Positions 42,246-51,738 are shown, counted from the stretch's first letter. The stretch is DNA of 64,000 nt from Methanobacterium sp. ERen5 (GCA_024167805.1 CP099988.1:1372001-1436000), one strand, 5' to 3'. The notes: generated by a model not told the origin, from the sequence alone. A program made the numbers and translations.

Positions 42246-42302
42246 GTCATCACCTTTTTTTACTTTTAATAAAATATTATAAACAGACTATCAAATTTAT
42301 TG

Positions 42303-42695
42303 TTAGGATTGTGGAACATTCACGGCTTGTTCTGGAGATATTCCTGCGGGAGTTGTAATGACAATGGCCCCATCTTTAGCTTTTATGTTTATATCTCCCT
42401 GATCAATAACCGAGGTATGAACTGCAATTGCACCATTTCTAATGTCTTTAGACATATCCACACCATTTACTGTGACTGTTTTCAATCCTGCCACTGGAAT
42501 GAGGTAATAATCAGAAGGTCCTGTTGTTTGATTGATCTGTGGTTTTCCAGAGTCGACATCAGCAGATCCTTGAAAACTTGCTGCAACCATTAAAAATATT
42601 AAAATGGTAAAAATAACATCTATAAGGGGCACTAAATTTACCTGGGGACTGCTTTGTTTCAATTTGTTTCTATATCTGCTTGTATCCAACACCAT
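42303..42695 (-). CDS. exbD: ExbD/TolR-family protein
   Basis: A 130-residue protein with a short cytoplasmic start, one membrane helix VNLVPLIDVIFTILIFLMVAASF with the proton-path aspartate (about D27), and an outer domain (GDINIKAKDGAIVITT). The ATG at 42695 follows GTGGGGAAAT; longer TTG starts lack a ribosome site. It works with ExbB, 55 bases upstream, as an ion-driven motor. What it energises in a methanogen without an outer membrane is unknown. Confidence 0.87.
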   Translation of the reverse strand: MVLDTSRYRNKLKQSSPQVNLVPLIDVIFTILIFLMVAASFQGSADVDSGKPQINQTTGPSDYYLIPVAGLKTVTVNGVDMSKDIRNGAIAVHTSVIDQGDINIKAKDGAIVITTPAGISPEQAVNVPQS

Positions 42696-42750
42696 AAGAA
42701 TTTCCCCACGTCTACTAATTTCATACAAATTATTCAATATTATAAATTTA

Positions 42751-43590
42751 TCACTGCATCAGTTTACTTTCGATGATCTGAGGATTCAAATTGCATTTTT
42801 CCTTTATTATATTGTTAATACTTCGATCTAACCTGTTTGGATCGATTGAAATCCATATATTTGCTTCGGGATCAGAGATATGCCTGACTTCAATCACTCC
42901 GTTAGATTCTTGAAGGGCTTCAATAGCATTTTCTATGCATGAATCCACTTTTATACGGATTTCTGCAGTTCTCCAATTGGTCATTTTCTTTGCAATATCA
43001 ATTTTATCGATTTCTTCTTCGATTTTACTGTTGATGTAGGAGAACAGGGGTAAAATGATGATGGCAACAGTTAAACCTGCAATGGTAGTTATAAGTGCGA
43101 TGTATATTCCTTCAGCCATTTGAGAAGTATTTGCAGAGATTCCCATGGCTTTAAACGTCACCCAAATTCCAATAACCGTTCCTATCAAACCAAGCAGTGG
43201 CGCTATTTCGATTATGGTTTTAAGGCTGTTTAAACCCTTGGTCATGTTTCCCATTTCGACTATGAAAACCCTTTCCATTGCATCTTCAACCTCTACATTG
43301 TTTCTATAGCCGATCTTCAGAGCTTCAGAAGTTATCTTAGATATGGGGTTTTGGTACTTTCCAAGGGAACGAAGGGCCTCTAGGGATCCTCCCCTTTCCA
43401 TTGACTCATTCACAGTACTCATTATTTGGGGTAAACTGACTTTAGAAACCTTTCTAAGGTACAAAATTTTTTCAAAAGAAAGTATAACACCGTAAATCCC
43501 TATTATTGTAATTATGTAGGTAATTATGCCTCCACTCTTGAACATTTCTAAGATGGTGGCAAATGAACCCGTAAAAAATTCGATTATCAT
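42751..43590 (-). CDS. exbB: MotA/TolQ/ExbB proton-channel protein
   Basis: A 279-residue membrane protein: first helix ITYIITIIGIYGVILSFEKILYL, then APLLGLIGTVIGIWVTFKAMG and IYIALITTIAGLTVAIIILPLFSYI, the two conserved ExbB helices. A C-terminal region (190-279) beyond the usual ExbB end is a soluble extension rich in charged residues. The ATG overlaps the corrected rnhB stop by four bases. This is the complete counterpart of the remnant at 5818. Confidence 0.88.
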   Translation of the reverse strand: MIIEFFTGSFATILEMFKSGGIITYIITIIGIYGVILSFEKILYLRKVSKVSLPQIMSTVNESMERGGSLEALRSLGKYQNPISKITSEALKIGYRNNVEVEDAMERVFIVEMGNMTKGLNSLKTIIEIAPLLGLIGTVIGIWVTFKAMGISANTSQMAEGIYIALITTIAGLTVAIIILPLFSYINSKIEEEIDKIDIAKKMTNWRTAEIRIKVDSCIENAIEALQESNGVIEVRHISDPEANIWISIDPNRLDRSINNIIKEKCNLNPQIIESKLMQ

Positions 43591-44200
43591 TTTAGCCTCA
43601 TTTTTTCAACTGTAGACCACGATCTTCTGACGAAGATTGGAAGCTCTTTGTAGGGTGTAGCTTTCAAATATGCAACTGTCTTAGGATCGCTAGGATAACC
43701 CGATCCAATCTCACCAAATTCTTTTTTATCCGGGAAATTTCCTGGTCACGTTCAACCTTAGCAACTATGGATGCAGCAGAAACAATGGGGTAAGTATCAT
43801 CTGCTCCATGTTCTGCAACAACTTTTAGATCCTCTTGAAAATTTTCTATTTCGTTAGTAAATCTTTCTGGTTTAACATCTATGCAGTCTATGTAGGAAAT
43901 GTCTGGATCACAATTTCCAATGATCTGTTTTATGGCAATCTTTTCGATCTCGTTCAAGTTAACATCCTTGGATCTTAAAAGATCAATATCTGCCGCACTA
44001 ATATGCACGGGGTAGCATTCAGCAATTTTTTTAATTTTCCTGTGTAAAACAACTCTCCTTTTGGGAGTGACTTTTTTAGAATCCTTCAACTTGAGTCTTT
44101 CTAGATATTTCAATCTTTCTTCTTCGATTGCAACACCACAAACTACGAGGGGTCCTAAGACTGATCCTCTTCCTGCCTCATCTATACCAACGATCTTCAT
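43587..44200 (-). CDS. rnhB: Ribonuclease HII (one apparent frameshift)
   Basis: RNase HII removes RNA from RNA-DNA hybrids. MKIVGIDEAGRGSVLGPLVV carries the catalytic DE pair, with YIDCIDVKPERF and DDTYPIVSAASIVAKVERD further on. The frame breaks at the run 43722-43727 (six As, coding strand). One extra A restores RIKKEFGEIGSGYPSDPKT and a normal C-terminus (LPIFVRRSWSTVEKMRLK) that stops at 43587, overlapping exbB by four bases. Corrected size 204 residues, normal for the family. Confidence 0.9.
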
Positions 44201-44333
44201 TTTATTAATTCCAAATTTTAAATCAATAACTCAAATTAAATAACCTTTCCTATTCAGTTTTACATACAATTTTTTGAATGGAAGATAGAAAACTGTTAAA
44301 ACCAGAAAAATAGTAATAAAAAAAGTAAATAAA

Positions 44334-45407
44334 TTATTTCATAGCTTTTAAACGTACTTCAGGTTCGAGAGCTCTTGGTTCTGCTGCAACTATGGCAGCT
44401 CCTTTAGCTACTACTGTCATGGGGTCGTCTGATATTTCGACTGGAACTCCCACTTCCTGATAGATCCTTTCTTTCAATCCCCTTAACTGTGAAGTTCCAC
44501 CCACAACAACTGTTTTGTTGTAGACACCGGAAATTAGTTCGGGGGACATGCGTTCGAGGACTACTGCGAGTGCTTCAATAAGATTCTTAACTATTGGTTC
44601 TGCAGCATCAGCAACGATTTTAGAATCAATTTCGACCTGTTTAGGTTTGTTGGTTTCCATTGATTTTCCTATTGCTGTGTTGGTTAAATTTTCAACATCT
44701 GCATTAGAATGGACCATACCCACACCAATTTTGGCTTTTTCAGCTTCGTGTATACCAATTTCTACATTGTAAAGTTCTTTAACCTTTTCTACAATATTTT
44801 TATCGATATCATCCCCACCATCCCTGATGGTTTCTATGTCAGTGATTCCTCCGAGGGAGATCACAACGATATCACTCGAACCTGCACCTATGTCTATTAC
44901 CATGGTACCTGCTGCTTCTGCAATTGGTAAACCTGCGCCTATGGCTGCAGAAAGTCCTTCACTTATGACGAGAACGTAATTTGCACCTGCTTTAATACCA
45001 ATTTCTTCAACGGCTCTTTTTTCAACTTCTGATGCATCTCCAGGTATGCCAACAACTATTCTATCTATGCTAGCGTTCTTTTCACCCGAGCCTTTGTCAA
45101 TGGCATAAACTAAAAGAGCTTCTGCCTGTGCAATACTTTCAATGACACCCTTCCTAAGGGGTCTAACAGCTATGATATCTTCAGGAGTTCTTCCAAGCAT
45201 GGATTTTGCTTCTTCACCAACTGCTAGTACGTAGGCAGGGTCTTCTTTTTTAACAGCTACCACTGATGGAATTTTATATAAGTCGAATTTATCTCCTGAT
45301 GGTTTTGCCACAACTGTGTTAAGGGTTCCTAAATCGATCCCTAGAGTGTCTGTGAGGGCTTTCTTTTTAACATCTACTTCATCATTTTTCTTTAGAAAAT
45401 CGAACAT
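44334..45407 (-). CDS. mreB: MreB/Mbl-family actin-like protein
   Basis: A 357-residue actin-fold ATPase: phosphate-1 TLGIDLGTLNTVVAKPSG, VRPLRKGVIES, IVVGIPGDASEVEKRAV, phosphate-2 GTMVIDIGAGSSDIVVISLGG and the adenosine loop TVVVGGTSQLRGL. MreB guides wall synthesis in rods; Methanobacteriales are among the few archaea with it, matching their pseudomurein wall. GGAGGAGTGAA gives the start, one base after the upstream gene's stop, so the two are co-translated. Confidence 0.88.
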   Translation of the reverse strand: MFDFLKKNDEVDVKKKALTDTLGIDLGTLNTVVAKPSGDKFDLYKIPSVVAVKKEDPAYVLAVGEEAKSMLGRTPEDIIAVRPLRKGVIESIAQAEALLVYAIDKGSGEKNASIDRIVVGIPGDASEVEKRAVEEIGIKAGANYVLVISEGLSAAIGAGLPIAEAAGTMVIDIGAGSSDIVVISLGGITDIETIRDGGDDIDKNIVEKVKELYNVEIGIHEAEKAKIGVGMVHSNADVENLTNTAIGKSMETNKPKQVEIDSKIVADAAEPIVKNLIEALAVVLERMSPELISGVYNKTVVVGGTSQLRGLKERIYQEVGVPVEISDDPMTVVAKGAAIVAAEPRALEPEVRLKAMK

Positions 45408-45408
45408 T

Positions 45409-46038
45409 TCACTCCTCCTTCAAAATTTTGTTGAATTCAATTACAAATATCTTATTAACCTTAGCAATTTCTTTAATTTTAGGAATAACCTCTTCTTCTG
45501 CAGAGATTAAAACTGTTGATAACGCTACATCTGCCATTTTAAATAACGGGTCGATGGTGCTGCGTACGAAATCTGGTAAAACATTGGTGATGTAGACATC
45601 GGTTTCTATGAAACCGGTAGTTTTGTCTTCAATAAGAAAATTAATATTTAATCGGGACTTTTCACAGTCACCCATGAATTTTTTAATGGAATTTTCAGGA
45701 CCCACAGATAAAATTAAATTGGGTTCATTCAATACGTAATACGGGGCTATTTTCAGATATGCACCGCCATTTTCTTTGCATAACAAGCTTAAATCTCTAA
45801 TCTTGTTTATGTCTCCGTGTAACAAAATAAAATCGAATTTTTTGGTTACAAATGATTCTTTGCTATTAATATGTTCTCTACGAAGGATTTTAACCCTGTC
45901 CTTGTCAGTAATAGCTGCGTATGCAATGTTATTAACCATCTCTTCATTTCCAGCTATAACGCACCATATTTCGTCGGATTCCTGCATGGTGGAAACTTTG
46001 GCAGCTTGTCTCAAGGTTTTTATCTTATTTTCTATCAT
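45409..46038 (-). CDS. Conserved hypothetical protein coupled to mreB
   Basis: About 209 residues: MIENKIKTLRQAAKVSTMQ, DEIWCVIAGNEEMVNNIAYAA, KFDFILLHGDINKIR, LILSVGPENSIKKFM, ADVALSTVLISAEEEVIPKIKEIA. The alternating strand/helix pattern suggests a Rossmann-like fold; no signal or membrane helix. The GTG at 46047 is an alternative start. Its stop is one base from the mreB start, which hints at a shared role in cell shape, but I do not recognise the family. Confidence 0.65.
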   Translation of the reverse strand: MIENKIKTLRQAAKVSTMQESDEIWCVIAGNEEMVNNIAYAAITDKDRVKILRREHINSKESFVTKKFDFILLHGDINKIRDLSLLCKENGGAYLKIAPYYVLNEPNLILSVGPENSIKKFMGDCEKSRLNINFLIEDKTTGFIETDVYITNVLPDFVRSTIDPLFKMADVALSTVLISAEEEVIPKIKEIAKVNKIFVIEFNKILKEE

Positions 46039-46047
46039 TTTTACCAC

Positions 46048-46686
46048 GCTTACAGATTGTGGAAAGATTCATTGATCGATAAATTAATGAAAATTTTCTA
46101 TATTATACTCTGATACCTTCCAGATTCAAAATTTAAATGTAAACATCAATGTGTTATTTCCGATGTATATACTCTTATATATTAATTGATCTATTTTAGA
46201 ATCTAATTTAAATAAACTTCTATAAAAATTTTCGAAGTCTTAAAAGTAACATTAAAAAAATCTACAGATCCGTCCCTTCCACCCACCCCAAATTTTAACT
46301 TTCCTTGATTGTTAATTAGCAAATAAAAAAATCTTTGATCTGGTTGGAAAAGATCATCAATCACCTTAGGATAATATTCAACTAATATTAGGCTGAACTT
46401 CTTTGTTTTTAATTGAAATTTTTTGAAATTATTATATTCATTCGAATCTATTGATTTTAATATTACATTATATAAACTTTTAGGTATCAATTGACATAAT
46501 AGTTTAGTTAGCATCTCATAAATTGATGGTTTGTTACAATTGTTATTAATTTAAAAATTTGAGTATGATATTTATTAGTTAGTAGATTTAATAAAATAAC
46601 AAAATTTACTGATTCAAGGTCTAATACTAATATAATTGTTATCCAATAAGAATATTAACGGGATTATTTAAAGTGGGGAATTCATA
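46048..46686. other. Intergenic region with one doubtful ORF
   Basis: About 640 AT-rich bases between the divergent mreB set and the lipid genes. Apart from the uncertain ORF 46203-46514, I see TATA-like words (TTATATATTAATT near 46171-46185) but no repeats or RNA genes. Confidence 0.45.
46203..46514 (-). CDS. Orphan hypothetical protein
   Basis: A 103-residue frame with no family I recognise (MLTKLLCQLIPKSLYN..., QRFFYLLINNQGKLKFGVGG, SKIFIEVYLN). It has a hydrophilic-hydrophobic alternation credible for a real protein and starts with ATG, but no ribosome site is visible and base composition is very AT-rich. It could be a strain-specific gene, a decayed fragment or chance. Confidence 0.35.
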   Translation of the reverse strand: MLTKLLCQLIPKSLYNVILKSIDSNEYNNFKKFQLKTKKFSLILVEYYPKVIDDLFQPDQRFFYLLINNQGKLKFGVGGRDGSVDFFNVTFKTSKIFIEVYLN

Positions 46687-47369
46687 GTGTTTGTTAAAGG
46701 TTTATCAAAAAAGAAAATTGGAATTTTATTAACCATTGCTGTGTTACCATTCCTTTTTGGTTACTTTATCATTAGTTTCATCATTTTTTCAATAATAGCA
46801 TTTTTCATGCAGTTTTTCAGAGATCCCAAACGAAAAATTCCTGAAGGGGATGGAGTTGTTGTTGCACCTGCAGATGGTAAAGTGCTACAGGGAAAAATTG
46901 ACTTCTTAAGGATAGTTACTGTGAAGGACGATCCTGTTATGGGAAAAATATTGAAGGACGGTGAAAAGGGAATTTTAATTAGCACATTCATGTCACCATT
47001 TGATGTTCATGTTCAGAGAGCTCCTGTTTCTGGTAAGATTTTGGAAACTAAATATTATCCTGGTAAGTTTAAAATTGCCATGGGAGATGTGCATACAGTA
47101 AACGAAAAAATTTAATTGTCATTGATTCAGAGTATGGAAAAGTTGGAGTGATACAGATTGCAGGCTTCGTTGCCCGGAGAATTGTACAGTATGTGCAGCC
47201 TGGGGACACAGTTACGATAGGTGACAGGTTGGGAATGATAAGATTTGGATCCCGGGTTAATTTAATAATTCCCTATGATAAATTTAAGGTGATGGTTTTT
47301 GAAGGGGAAAAACCAACAGCTGGGGAGACTATAATGGCAATGTTCAACAGTGAATTGAATGCTAACTGA
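46687..47369 (+). CDS. psd: Archaetidylserine decarboxylase (one apparent frameshift)
   Basis: A PSD-family protein of about 227 residues with an N-terminal membrane helix pair (IGILLTIAVLPFLFGYFIISFIIFSIIAFF), FRDPKRKIPEGDGVVVAPADGK, STFMSPFDVHVQRAPVSG and, after the break, GFVARRIV, GDRLGMIRFGSRVNLIIP. FGSR holds the serine that becomes the pyruvoyl cofactor. The frame breaks at the A6 run 47105-47110; one more A restores VNEKNLIVIDSEYGK. It makes archaetidylethanolamine from archaetidylserine. Start is GTG. pssA follows by 25 bases. Confidence 0.88.
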
Positions 47370-47394
47370 AATATTATAACTGGAGTTTTTTAGA

Positions 47395-48114
47395 ATGAAT
47401 ATCAAAAATTTTATGTCCTACGCAGATTTGGTTTCGCTAGCCAATGCTTCGTTTGGATTTTTATCGATAATAATGGCTTTTAAAGGGTATTTGGACATTG
47501 CAGCACAGTTTATGTTGATTGCAGTCATTTTTGATTCGCTTGATGGTTGGGTTGCAAGAAGAACAAAAAGAGTGGATCAGTATGGATTTGGAGAAAATAT
47601 TGACTCATTATCAGATGTAATTTCTTTCGGTGTTGCACCGGGAATGCTTTTGATTACAGCTACTTCATCGTTTGGGATACCATACCTTAATATAGGAGTA
47701 GCACTCCTAATACTATTATGTGGGGTATTAAGACTTGCAAGGTTTAATGTAATTGCTAATTCGGGTGAAGTTAAAGATGAAAAATTTGTGGGCTTACCCA
47801 TACCAACAACTGCTTTGATCCTGGGATCATTTTATCTTTCAGGCGTTTTCCAAGCAGATTTGGCAATGCTCATAATGGTTGTGGTATCATTGATGATGGT
47901 TAGTACAGTTGAGTATCCTAAATTTAGGAGTAGCAGCGTTGTTGTTATTGGAAGTTTATTGATATTTTTAACGTTACTGCCTCAGAACTTTTCATCATTA
48001 ATTGCAAATATTCCTGCAAAGCTTTTATTCATTGTCTCTTTAATATATTTAATAACGGTACCTTTTATGGGTTTATACTCCAAGCTCCGCAGAAGTGGTC
48101 CAAATGTTAGATAA
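47395..48114 (+). CDS. pssA: Archaetidylserine synthase (CDP-alcohol phosphatidyltransferase)
   Basis: A 239-residue membrane enzyme with the CDP-alcohol transferase motif from DSLDGWVARRTKRVD to ENIDSLSDVISFG (D-G-x2-A-R-x8-G-x3-D-x3-D) near residues 52-77 and about seven hydrophobic helices. It couples CDP-archaeol with serine at the membrane. Adjacent psd takes the product further. Overlaps the next gene by 11 bases. Confidence 0.88.
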   Translation: MNIKNFMSYADLVSLANASFGFLSIIMAFKGYLDIAAQFMLIAVIFDSLDGWVARRTKRVDQYGFGENIDSLSDVISFGVAPGMLLITATSSFGIPYLNIGVALLILLCGVLRLARFNVIANSGEVKDEKFVGLPIPTTALILGSFYLSGVFQADLAMLIMVVVSLMMVSTVEYPKFRSSSVVVIGSLLIFLTLLPQNFSSLIANIPAKLLFIVSLIYLITVPFMGLYSKLRRSGPNVR

Positions 48115-49585
48115 GATATTAGGAAAAAAAGATAAAGATAAGAATGACACGCCTGATCTCCGAAAGAACGGCAAAAAACCGGATTCGGATAATTCAGATA
48201 TAGGCGGTCGCTTAAAAGACATGGTGGGTAAGGTTTCTGGTAAGCCCAAGGACGACGACAATACGAGTAAGTCTGATTCTAAGCTAAATAGTTCATCTAA
48301 GCCTAAAATTGTTTCGAAGAAACCAGCTGCTGAGCGAAAAATGCCTCGGCCAATAACCAAACCAACATCCAAACCAACAGATTCTAAGCCGAGATTAAGA
48401 ACTCCTGAGAAAAAGAAATCCGGGGGATTAGCAGGGATTGGAGGAGGATTCGGGAAGAAACTTCCTGAAGATGATCAAAGGACCCTTGTAGGGGCTGCGG
48501 TTTTTGGAATTATATTGATCATTTTAGTAGGAGCTGGCTATTATTTCTTAGTTTATGGTCCGTACCAAGACACACTAAACAGTGCTAAAATGGCCAAGAT
48601 AAATGAAGTAAACTCTTATTTCAAAGGCGCATTATCTGCGGATCCACATAAAACTCTTCTTCTAGCTGATATTGATTCAGGTCAAACACCAGATCAGGTT
48701 CTAGCTGTAGATGTTATAGGACCTGCAACCAGTGCTTGGAGAGATTATCAGAATCAACAGATAAATCTTAAGAAGGATCCATATAACAGGGTTCAAATAA
48801 GTTATTCGGTTCCTTCACAAGCAGGCGGTGGAACCAACGGAACAGCAGCCGACACATCTACTACGGGTGGAGCTGCATCCAGTGCTAATGTTAAAAACTT
48901 GATATTAAACACCACGGCAGCGGGAATAATAGTAAATGAAGCAGATGCAAGTGTACTTGCTAACATGGAAATTGTTACCCCAGATACTGTTGCGGTTCCA
49001 GTTTACATTTCAAGAATACAAGCTGCAGGTGGTTTAATTAATGTTGGTGATTCAGTTGATGTTTATCAGAACGTGAACACAAGTGCTCAAACATCATCGG
49101 GTAACAACACCACACAGGCACAACCAACAACAACCACTACATCATCACCAGAAATAAGTGGAGCTACTGTGCTAGCTATACTTAGAGATACATCTAATGG
49201 TATTTACACTTCAACTGATGCAAACCTAACACACCAACAACAATTTTCAGTTAACGGTGCAGGGGTTTCCACATTAACCAGTCAATCTGCTCAGGGTAAT
49301 GTTGAGGCACTTCTAAAGGCAGGTGCATCGAGAAACTGGAATGAAGCTCAGATCACTTCGCTCCTGAATGCATATGGTTGGAGGTTATCAGACTTTGAAA
49401 GGGTTTCGAATCTAGGAGATCTGACCAATAATTACCTGGTTGTTCTGGAAGTACCAAGGGAAAATGCATTGTGGGTTATTCAAAACGACAATGTTGTGGC
49501 AGGTTCAAGTCTTTACCTTGTTGTTCCAACTCAAAGAGCTCCTGAATGGATGATAACAGAACTCCATCAGATATATGGTTCATAA
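48104..49585 (+). CDS. DUF515-type membrane protein with CpaB/SAF-like region
   Basis: A 493-residue protein. Residues 1-130 are cytoplasmic and Lys/Pro/Ser-rich, then one membrane helix (LVGAAVFGIILIILVGAGYYFLVYG, about 132-156). Outside, AVPVYISRIQAAGGLINVGDSVDVYQNV followed by ATVLAILRDTS resembles the RcpC/CpaB domain of Flp-type pilus assembly proteins, interrupted by a Thr/Gln-rich linker. The C-terminus has NYLVVLEVPRENALWVI. I recall the family as DUF515 in Methanobacteria. It overlaps pssA and lies before a sortase module, which suggests envelope work. The ATG at 48104 is chosen over a GTG at 48095. Confidence 0.65.
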   Translation: MLDKILGKKDKDKNDTPDLRKNGKKPDSDNSDIGGRLKDMVGKVSGKPKDDDNTSKSDSKLNSSSKPKIVSKKPAAERKMPRPITKPTSKPTDSKPRLRTPEKKKSGGLAGIGGGFGKKLPEDDQRTLVGAAVFGIILIILVGAGYYFLVYGPYQDTLNSAKMAKINEVNSYFKGALSADPHKTLLLADIDSGQTPDQVLAVDVIGPATSAWRDYQNQQINLKKDPYNRVQISYSVPSQAGGGTNGTAADTSTTGGAASSANVKNLILNTTAAGIIVNEADASVLANMEIVTPDTVAVPVYISRIQAAGGLINVGDSVDVYQNVNTSAQTSSGNNTTQAQPTTTTTSSPEISGATVLAILRDTSNGIYTSTDANLTHQQQFSVNGAGVSTLTSQSAQGNVEALLKAGASRNWNEAQITSLLNAYGWRLSDFERVSNLGDLTNNYLVVLEVPRENALWVIQNDNVVAGSSLYLVVPTQRAPEWMITELHQIYGS

Positions 49586-49658
49586 AAAAATTTTTATAGG
49601 GTCTGCAGGGATATGCAGATCTTATCTTTACTTTGTTCAAGGGTAATGGGGATATAAA

Positions 49659-50612
49659 ATGGATTTTAACAATATTTACATTATTTCTGTAGCTATTCTA
49701 GTCATAATAGTAGGATTAGCATCGACCAATATGGTATCAGCAGAAACATTTGGTGAAAGTAACGATCAACAGGCATGGATACAGGGAACAGGGTCCACGC
49801 TACAGTTCACCTACCTTCAAGCCACCATCTGCTTAACTGTTCACAACAACAACGATCATGCAGAATTCTTCAAGGTCAGCCAGCAGTACACTGGTGATGG
49901 ATCTGTGTCTGTTACAGGGACTAATTCATCTTCTATGGACTGGGTCATACTGTCAACCAATCCTTCCGCAATTAGAATGATAAATTCCATCAATCCTGCA
50001 GGGGATTTGGGATGGGAAATTGATGCGGGACAGACAAAAACTGTGACATTTGCACTCAAGGAAAGCAGCCCACCAGCACCTTTTTATATCCAGAGGGGAG
50101 ACTCACCCAATACTTTTTGGCCAACAGTAAATGATCCCGGATTAACATCAAGTTGGTTCCTTCCAAACGAATTGGAATATTTAAACCCAAATTTACAAGT
50201 TGTTAAATGGCAGGGAACATTCTTCTTCTATCTCAAAAACATGGTAGCTTCCGGTCCTAGGGTTGAAGGCATAGTTAGGGCTCCAATAGTACCAATGAAC
50301 TCGGTTTTAACCAGTAGTTCTCCAAAAGTGAGTTATATAGATAATGAGAATCCAAGTGCTCAAACAGCTGCATGGGACGTTACATTATATCCTGGTCAAA
50401 CCAAAGGATACTCCTACACGTACACATATCCAAATGGTACATCTGTAACACCTGCTAACAAAAAGACAGGTTCCACACAAATTAACGATCCAAGCCATAA
50501 AAATGGTTCATCAACACTACCAACTAAAAATACAGGAGTGCCTTGGGGATTATTCCTTATAGGCGGGATTATTATAGCTGGTGGTATAATTTACGCTAGA
50601 GTGCTACGATAA
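49659..50612 (+). CDS. Secreted, wall-sorted protein (probable sortase substrate)
   Basis: A 317-residue protein. Residues 1-30 are a signal peptide (IYIISVAILVIIVGLAS, cleavage after VSA). The mature part is beta-rich with polar repeats (SVSVTGTNSSSMDW, VTLYPGQTKGYSYTYTYPNG). The C-terminus is like a Gram-positive sorting signal: LPTKNTG (287-293), hydrophobic VPWGLFLIGGIIIAGGIIYA, and a basic tail RVLR. A sortase gene follows 36 bases later. Function of the mature domain unknown; no homologue recognised. Confidence 0.7.
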   Translation: MDFNNIYIISVAILVIIVGLASTNMVSAETFGESNDQQAWIQGTGSTLQFTYLQATICLTVHNNNDHAEFFKVSQQYTGDGSVSVTGTNSSSMDWVILSTNPSAIRMINSINPAGDLGWEIDAGQTKTVTFALKESSPPAPFYIQRGDSPNTFWPTVNDPGLTSSWFLPNELEYLNPNLQVVKWQGTFFFYLKNMVASGPRVEGIVRAPIVPMNSVLTSSSPKVSYIDNENPSAQTAAWDVTLYPGQTKGYSYTYTYPNGTSVTPANKKTGSTQINDPSHKNGSSTLPTKNTGVPWGLFLIGGIIIAGGIIYARVLR

Positions 50613-50648
50613 ATTTATTAGTTGGGAGTTCATTAAGATCAAAGAACT

Positions 50649-51368
50649 ATGAAACTCTCAACTTTATTCGTTTTAATTGGAATAGTAATCATATCCCTCT
50701 ACTGTTTGATTGAAGTTAGTTACTATGCATCGTCGGACAACAGTTCTCAAAACAGCACAAATACTCCTTACATAGAAATTCCATCTATAAATGTAGATCA
50801 GGCAATTAACAATAAATCCGTGGATTATGGAATTTATTACGATGCACAATCTGCTAAACCAAGTTTTGGAACAACAGCTCTTTTTGGACACAGGACCTTT
50901 CATGGATCACCGTTTTTAAATCTTGACAAACTCAAGGCTGGAGATAACATCACTGTGACATGGCCAGGGATAGGTAATGTTGAGTACGCGGTTGTTAATT
51001 CAACAGTAGTAGATGATTCATACAGATTGAACATTGAACAGGGAAATAAACTGTTTTTAATAACCTGTTATCCATTGGGATCCGATGCACAGAGACTCAT
51101 AATAGAAGCTAATCAGGTATCCCTTTATCCAATTAATAACTCCCAACCCCATACTACCGAGCCTCCATATGGAATATTTATTGTGGTGGGCTTCTTTGTT
51201 GGTGGCATGATCTTGAGCTTTTTGTATCCAATAAAGGATGATCAGTACATTATATTTTTGGCAATTGTGGCCATCACAGCATTTTTGGTGCTGGCGTACG
51301 TGTTTCCCATTCCTCCAGATGCAATTGAATCCCAACTTTCATGGTTTAATAATTTGTTAGGTGTTTAA
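50649..51368 (+). CDS. Sortase (archaeal, class D/E-like)
   Basis: A 239-residue membrane enzyme: N-terminal helix (5-27), an outer sortase domain with PYIEIPSINVDQAI, catalytic H81 in FGHRTFHG, C140 in FLITCYPLG and R149 in DAQR, then two to three C-terminal helices (172-220) not found in most bacterial sortases. Sortases cut LPxTG-like signals and attach proteins to the wall or each other. The protein just upstream bears such a signal, so they form a candidate enzyme-substrate pair. Confidence 0.88.
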   Translation: MKLSTLFVLIGIVIISLYCLIEVSYYASSDNSSQNSTNTPYIEIPSINVDQAINNKSVDYGIYYDAQSAKPSFGTTALFGHRTFHGSPFLNLDKLKAGDNITVTWPGIGNVEYAVVNSTVVDDSYRLNIEQGNKLFLITCYPLGSDAQRLIIEANQVSLYPINNSQPHTTEPPYGIFIVVGFFVGGMILSFLYPIKDDQYIIFLAIVAITAFLVLAYVFPIPPDAIESQLSWFNNLLGV

Positions 51369-51369
51369 A

Positions 51370-51738
51370 GTGAATGCAGAAGAAAAGTACTTTGATAATA
51401 TAACAAACAGAGAAAGAGCTATTTTTGAAGGGGCTATAACAATGGGTGCTTTGTTCCATCAGTTTGTGGGGACTCCTGTCAATATTGATTCTGTTGAATC
51501 ACTTGAAAAAGCAATTGAAGCAGCCATGTCTATTCAACCATGCGTTTCTAGGGTTGAAGTAGGAATAGATCGTAAAAAACTGGAAGAAATTTCCAATGAA
51601 TTTGATTATGTTTCTTTATCTGGTGAAATGTTGGATGTGAAGGTAACTACGGTCTGCTCTGATAAACAAGCGATGATCAGATTGAAGTTTGTATCAGAAC
51701 TAAATTATCCCCTTATGTACGTTGAAGATGTTGATTAA
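51370..51738 (+). CDS. mptD: Archaeal dihydroneopterin aldolase
   Basis: A 122-residue protein, NAEEKYFDNITNRERAIFEGAITMGALFHQFVGTPVN, then IQPCVSRVEVGID and YPLMYVEDVD, matching the archaeal dihydroneopterin aldolase family of methanopterin synthesis. It makes 6-hydroxymethyl-dihydropterin. The GTG at 51370 follows AGGTG; a GTG nine bases earlier would overlap the sortase gene and leave no ribosome site. Functionally unrelated to the sortase, but on the same strand with one base between. Confidence 0.78.
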   Translation: MNAEEKYFDNITNRERAIFEGAITMGALFHQFVGTPVNIDSVESLEKAIEAAMSIQPCVSRVEVGIDRKKLEEISNEFDYVSLSGEMLDVKVTTVCSDKQAMIRLKFVSELNYPLMYVEDVD

